64,000 nt of DNA from Kiritimatiellaceae bacterium (lineage in GTDB: Bacteria > Verrucomicrobiota > Kiritimatiellia > Kiritimatiellales > Tichowtungiaceae): NCBI GenBank assembly GCA_013141415.1, contig JABFQY010000003.1, forward strand, positions 271,729 through 335,728, written 5' to 3'. Position 1 is the stretch's first letter; every line of letters begins with the position of its first letter. The translations under genes were made by a program, and so were the position numbers. Below the pieces are notes generated by a model, which was not told the DNA's origin, made no database searches, and saw only the letters and a program-made list of their open reading frames with translations. This document shows positions 59,921 through 64,000 of this stretch, piece after piece.

Positions 59921-61552
59921 GACTGTTTCAGGATGTTTCAAATTCCCTGTAAATATCAGGAAAATACAGGAGGGGCCCCACACACACGTTGGTTTACAGG
60001 CGGACGGGTACCGAAGTAGCCATACTCGAAGACATCTTTTCCTCCGAGGCTCCGATGGGCCGAGGAGTTGCAGAGCATTCGTGAAAAAGGTGAAGCCTTG
60101 GTTTCCGATGGCTGGAATACCCTGCCCCGCAGGGGAGCGTAGCGACGACGCAACAGCGGCGGAATTTTTCCGAAGGCGGCGGCAAGGGACGCGGGAATGA
60201 TGAAGGATGAAAGATGAACTATGAAAGTGGATGGACGATTCACCGTGTGCGTTGAAGAAGATTCGCCGGCGAGGAAAGGCTGTTGCGGGTGAACGGAAGA
60301 GCTGGGCCCAGAGAAAACCCTTGGACGGTATGCCGGACTCGGGTTTTCGTCGGGCTCGGCTCTGGAGTGAATCACCCCACAACAGAGATTGGCTGAAACG
60401 CGGGGCTGGCGCGATTTCTGCCGCGACGAAGGAGCCAGCACGAAACCGTGACAGCTTTGGGGAAAAGGGGTGAGGCCGGAGGCCGAAGGGGGAAGCGGGG
60501 CGAAGCGGGGCTTCCCCCTGGGAAAGGAGTGAGGCTTTTGCACAGCAAACGCCGAGAGGAAAACCCGTCCGGAGGATGGGTTTGCTTCTTCGGTTGAGCG
60601 GGACAAGTGAAACCGTTGAGGCCATCGAGGCCCGCCGCCGTGCGAGGGCGCGAGCCGGTGCGGGCGGAGCCCTGCGAAGACGGAACGGCTGAACACAGCC
60701 GGACGGATGAGCGCGAGGCGGCCCAGACAGAACTGGTTCTGTTGAGTGAACGGGTTGAAGCAAAGCGCCAACGTGCATCGCGCACGCATAATTGATCAAT
60801 TATGCGATGTTGGCCGGTCCGCTGTATTCAGCGGTTGCGAAACCCTGCGCGTGGCCGCCGAGTTACTATCGGGGAGCAAGCCGGTGAATTCCGTTATCGC
60901 GGAACTGAACCGGTTTGCGATGACCCCTACCACCCCACGGAGTGTTGCCTGCAACAGCAGGCAGCCCGAGGGAGTCCGCCCCGAAACATGATGGGGCGCG
61001 TATTCGTGACCCATGATGTTCGGGATCAAGCGGACTGCCGAGGTAGGAGGCCCGTTCCGGCGCTGAAGCGGACACCCAAGGGCCGAGGGCGTTGCGAAGC
61101 AACGTAGGAGGCTCGCAGGGTGGAACGATGAAGAGCCGGTTCGGGCCGCACAACTACATCCCCCAAAGGGCCGCAGCCGGTTGCGAAGCAACCGTAGGCG
61201 GTCTGCATGGGGGCTTGGGGGATAAATACCACCCGCGCCGAAAAGGATTTGTGAAGCATGTTTGAAACGCCTTCACGGGAAACAACTCCGAAGGACAACA
61301 GACAAAAACCGTGAAGCGGTTCAAGCTGCGGAACAATTCCTTTTGCGCGGTTACATCCCCCCATTTGGGGGGCTTGGGGGGCGAGTGCAATGAAGTGGAT
61401 TTTGGAGACGGGCTGAATGAGGTACGAGTGAAGCCCGGTGACAAAAGACACTTGATTGCGCGAGACCATAGAGAGAAGTCGGAAAGCAGAATGATCAATA
61501 ACCAATGAACAGTGACAAACTTACAAGGGGTGAAAAAATGATAGAGAAAAAT
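59921..61552. ncRNA. Long non-coding, hairpin-rich region; candidate structured RNA
   Basis: About 1.6 kb without a convincing gene, although several frames stay open because the DNA is GC-rich. It is full of strong stems: GGGGGAAGC with GCTTCCCCC near 60500, GTTGCGAAGCAAC twice (about 61094 and 61182) each followed by GTAGG(A/C)GG, and a 22-bp perfect palindrome at 60785-60806. A unit with GTAGGAGG also follows a stem near 61042. Long ornate RNAs (GOLLD, ROOL) are known from prophages and are a possible analogy; I cannot match it to one. The transcribed strand is not clear. Confidence 0.4.
60785..60806. repeat. 22-bp perfect palindrome
   Basis: CGCATAATTGA followed by its exact reverse complement; AT-rich within a GC-rich region. 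CCAA and CATC on the left pair with GATG and TTGG on the right, extending the stem with bulges. It could be an operator, a replication or recombination site, or the tip of an RNA helix. Confidence 0.7.
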
Positions 61553-62008
61553 CTACTCGTTGGAAAGACGGCGGCGGCGCCTGGCAACTTTTTCAGGGAA
61601 CAATGTCCGCAAAATCGGACACTTCCTCAAAGCAAGCTTGTGCCGCATCTCTGCCAACTGAGACGAAGTCCCCTGCCGATCAGCAATCTCTTTGTACGAC
61701 AGGCCCTGAAACCGCCAGGCGACGATGTCGCGCTGTTCAGGGGGAAGGCGCAACAGGCTGTCAAAAAAACTCACCAAGGAGCCATAAACCAACTGTTCTG
61801 CCACTGTATCAGGCATGGCCGGGGAATCGCCGAGCGCACGCACCGGATTGCCCAAGGCAGAAGCGGGAGGGTTTTCCTCGTCCAGAGGAACAGAATAAAA
61901 CGTATCCTCGCCCAGCTTGCAACCGGAACAAGGAATCTCGTTCCAAGGTTTGGTATCGTACTCGCCACGCTTAACGGCATCGTGATGAGGACAGGAATGG
62001 CATTTCAT
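61553..62008 (-). CDS. Zinc-ribbon plus sigma-region-4-like regulator
   Basis: 151 residues from MKCHSCPHHDAVKRG. N-terminal cysteines CHSC and CSGC (about 20 residues apart) suggest a zinc ribbon; the C-terminal part reads LRLPPEQRDIVAWRFQGLSYKEIADRQGTSSQLAEMRHKLAL, a helix-turn-helix like sigma-70 region 4, ending in a basic tail (RRRRRL). No region 2 is present, so it is not a full sigma factor. A phage-encoded regulator of late genes is the likely role; the recurrent motif is a candidate target. Confidence 0.65.
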   Translation of the reverse strand: MKCHSCPHHDAVKRGEYDTKPWNEIPCSGCKLGEDTFYSVPLDEENPPASALGNPVRALGDSPAMPDTVAEQLVYGSLVSFFDSLLRLPPEQRDIVAWRFQGLSYKEIADRQGTSSQLAEMRHKLALRKCPILRTLFPEKVARRRRRLSNE

Positions 62009-62298
62009 GAATGGACTCCGGTTAAAGAGTGGCAAGGTGAGGACAGAGGACGGAGGACAGCAGACCGCAAGAAGTGGTTCCAAGGATCAGGAACGTAGTG
62101 ACAGATGACAGGAAACAATTTGAAACCGTCACCGATGAGAAGCCTGCAAATAAAGGGCGATACCGCTTATGACACTTCTTATAGTATATATAAATAATAT
62201 ATATAAGAGAGAGCGGAGCCGCGCACAGCCACATCCATAATACCGTATGGTGACGGGAAAATACTTTTTTAAGTGCAGTGTCACGCGTCAGTCTGTCA
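62009..62298. other. Gap with a strongly AT-rich tract
   Basis: No gene seen. About 62176-62208 is nearly all A and T with alternating TATATA, a possible promoter or unwinding site between helicase and regulator genes. Confidence 0.4.
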
Positions 62299-64000
62299 TT
62301 AAAAAGGTGTTGTTCCATCGCCAGTTCCTTTCGTAAGTTCCTGAACATCAATACTCCAGATGCGACGAGCGCCCGTGCGCGTTTGTGACAGCGAATAGTT
62401 TTGCGATGCCAACTTGGATAACTCCCGACCTACCTTGTCCGGTGTGTATTTGGCCGCAATGCCGGCAAGACCGTCGTCGTCGTTGAGCATGGCGCTGAGA
62501 AGTTCGGTTGCTGATCCCGTCCAAACATCGGAAACCTGTCCCTCGAAAAATTTCAATAAGACCTCAAGGAACGAATAGGCACTGGATGAATGACGGGCCG
62601 CTTCAAATAGCGACGCCTCACAGTACGTTTGAACACCGTAACGGGAATCGCCAAGGACTTTGTCCGGCGGCGTCCAGTTGAGAAGCCAGCGTAAGAAAAA
62701 GGGTAATTCCGCCTGAATGATTTCCGCGACGTTACGGGGAAAAGTGAAGGAATCCCGATCAGCTACACGAAACAGATTGATTTTGTCCCGGTTCGATAAA
62801 TCCACGTCCGGCAAAATACGAATAGACTCCGGATCGGTATTACACGTCACTACCACTCGGCCATTCCACTCGATCAACTTGTCCACCCGGTACTTCTCGC
62901 GGACTGAAAAAGTACGATTGGCCGCCATTTTTTTAATGAGCGCTGAAAAGCGCAGATGGGTTTTGGTATCGGTCAACGGAACCACATCGTCTACTGCCCA
63001 GACAGCGCTGTTAAACAAGTGACTGTTGAAATTATCCTCACCGGACAAAAAGTTACTGGCGTCGATATGACCACCGAAAATTCGTGAAAGTATTGCGGTA
63101 GAGAGCAGTGTCTTTCCGGTATTCGGGGCACCGGCAAAAAATGAAGCCTGACCGGGAAGCATACAACCATCGAGCGCAGAGGCATACCAGCGACGAAGCC
63201 ATGCGTAAAAATAGTCCAACTGCTCAACCGGATCGAATAGCGTTTGAAAATACGAACTCAACCACGGGAAATCACGGGAAGGATCAACCTGTGAATCCTC
63301 CGAAGGTTGGAACATTTCGACGGTAGATGTGTTTAACACCCGCTGGCCGTTGACGATGACGATGCCTTTGGGGCGGTGAATCAGAGGTGCGGCACAGGCA
63401 ATGTATTGCTGTTTTCGGATACGATTAAGGGCCAAAACAACCTCACTGGCAGCAGAACCGCGAGGAACTGTAGAACTAAGGCCGCGCTCTGCCTGTAGGT
63501 CATTCGCCATGTCCGATTTGTTTGTGGCTTGCCACTGCCCGTTTGAAAGTTGCGTCCAGTATTCACGCCCGTCAAAATAGACTTCAGTGACCGCACCACC
63601 GACCCGGTCGGCTTCAAACTGATTTACAAACTGTCTTCCAAGGATTGCTGACCACGGGACAAAAGCCTGCCCCCCTGTAAAGCATTGCATGCCAGATTCA
63701 CGAATGACGGCGGCGGTTTGATTATCCGCGGATGAATCCCAAAAACGAACCCCACGAACACCGACAGCGAACTCACCTTGCCAGCGACCGGGATACTGCT
63801 TTTCAACTTCGGCAGCAACGCGGTCAATCGGGATCGGATCACCTAGCTTGTTCCATGCGTAGTTGTGGGAGGATTCAATCGCCCACTGCATGATGAAGGC
63901 TGACGGGATTACATCGTCCGAAAGATGAACCCAGTCGGTACCAGATTCATAGTATTTACAGGGATCCACAAGAGCTTCTTCATCGAGTCCGACCAGAATC
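62299..64000 (-). CDS. SF3/D5-like helicase-primase protein (N-terminus beyond window)
   Basis: 567 residues visible; the frame stays open to the window edge (ILVGLDEEALVDP precedes the GTG at 63969), so the start lies outside. The helicase core shows Walker A FFAGAPNTGKTLLSTAIL, Walker B-like AVWAVDDVVPL, SALIKKMAANRTFSVREKY and motif C VVVTCNTDPESIRILP. It resembles DUF5906/D5-type replication helicases of phages and satellites. A primase domain, if present, would be in the missing part. Its C-terminal 100 residues may be a winged helix (SKLASQNYSLSQTRTGARRIWSI). Confidence 0.85.
   Translation of the reverse strand, partial: ILVGLDEEALVDPCKYYESGTDWVHLSDDVIPSAFIMQWAIESSHNYAWNKLGDPIPIDRVAAEVEKQYPGRWQGEFAVGVRGVRFWDSSADNQTAAVIRESGMQCFTGGQAFVPWSAILGRQFVNQFEADRVGGAVTEVYFDGREYWTQLSNGQWQATNKSDMANDLQAERGLSSTVPRGSAASEVVLALNRIRKQQYIACAAPLIHRPKGIVIVNGQRVLNTSTVEMFQPSEDSQVDPSRDFPWLSSYFQTLFDPVEQLDYFYAWLRRWYASALDGCMLPGQASFFAGAPNTGKTLLSTAILSRIFGGHIDASNFLSGEDNFNSHLFNSAVWAVDDVVPLTDTKTHLRFSALIKKMAANRTFSVREKYRVDKLIEWNGRVVVTCNTDPESIRILPDVDLSNRDKINLFRVADRDSFTFPRNVAEIIQAELPFFLRWLLNWTPPDKVLGDSRYGVQTYCEASLFEAARHSSSAYSFLEVLLKFFEGQVSDVWTGSATELLSAMLNDDDGLAGIAAKYTPDKVGRELSKLASQNYSLSQTRTGARRIWSIDVQELTKGTGDGTTPF

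Noticed and set aside
59956-60799. Two overlapping minus-strand frames of about 280-295 codons
   Set aside because: Open only because of high GC; arginine-, serine- and proline-rich translation with no family pattern, two frames open at once, and strong hairpins throughout.
61026-61505. 159-codon minus-strand frame
   Set aside because: Covers the repeated GTTGCGAAGCAAC stems and has no ribosome site; composition is not protein-like.
59921-61552. Group II intron or diversity-generating retroelement
   Set aside because: No reverse transcriptase frame, no recognisable domain V and no template/variable repeat pair were seen.

Overview
The window looks like the chromosome of an anaerobic, fermentative, Gram-negative bacterium of the PVC group; Kiritimatiellota is my best guess. 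That rests on gene content only: two NAD-linked [FeFe]-hydrogenases with a full maturation set, a secreted sulfatase, a large secreted beta-helix protein, many secreted proteins and abundant REP-like palindromes. No rRNA or other phylogenetic marker is present, so the assignment is an inference.

Layout. 1-4825 (minus): a trimeric hydrogenase operon, hydC, then a hydB fused to a GltD-like flavoprotein, then hydA (cut by the window edge). 4938-7489: a secreted PQQ-type propeller protein and endonuclease IV. 7500-9903: a small accessory island of tiny ORFs, a SleB-like hydrolase and a DUF2971-like gene, each preceded by a related repeat. 9955-20975: a hydrogenase regulon. PHP and rex run leftward; hydC-hydB-hydA, a TM1266-like regulator, aspA, hydF, hydG and hydE run rightward from a promoter region holding a good Rex-operator match. 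21208-46936: housekeeping genes (miaB, argF, pyrB, an ABC exporter, birA, an ankyrin protein, a Mur ligase, a sulfatase, cysS, tmk, holB, aroQ, an amidohydrolase, a beta-helix protein, dsbD, cca, folE, recN). 46958-49095: two AT-rich membrane-protein genes and a block of repeats.

From about 49.1 kb to the right edge lies an integrated phage-like element. Its left end is a displaced 3' half of a tRNA-Arg(TCT) gene. All its genes are on the minus strand: an SF3-type helicase (cut by the edge), a zinc-ribbon/sigma-like regulator, about 1.6 kb of structured non-coding DNA, a DUF5681-type small terminase, the large terminase, a three-gene Pycsar-like anti-phage operon (cNMP-binding/TIR effector, class III nucleotide cyclase, unknown third gene), the portal, a protease with a nested scaffold start, a head-decoration protein, the major capsid protein, and a few small genes, two with signal peptides. 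No tail genes are visible between the capsid gene and the attachment site, so it may be a capsid-forming satellite or a reduced prophage. A motif of about 22 bp recurs ahead of five of its gene starts.

The other theme is a set of short double-hairpin (REPIN-like) palindromes whose stems differ in sequence yet keep pairing. They lie between genes and also in frame inside the Mur ligase, cysS and probably cca, recalling Rickettsia palindromic elements.
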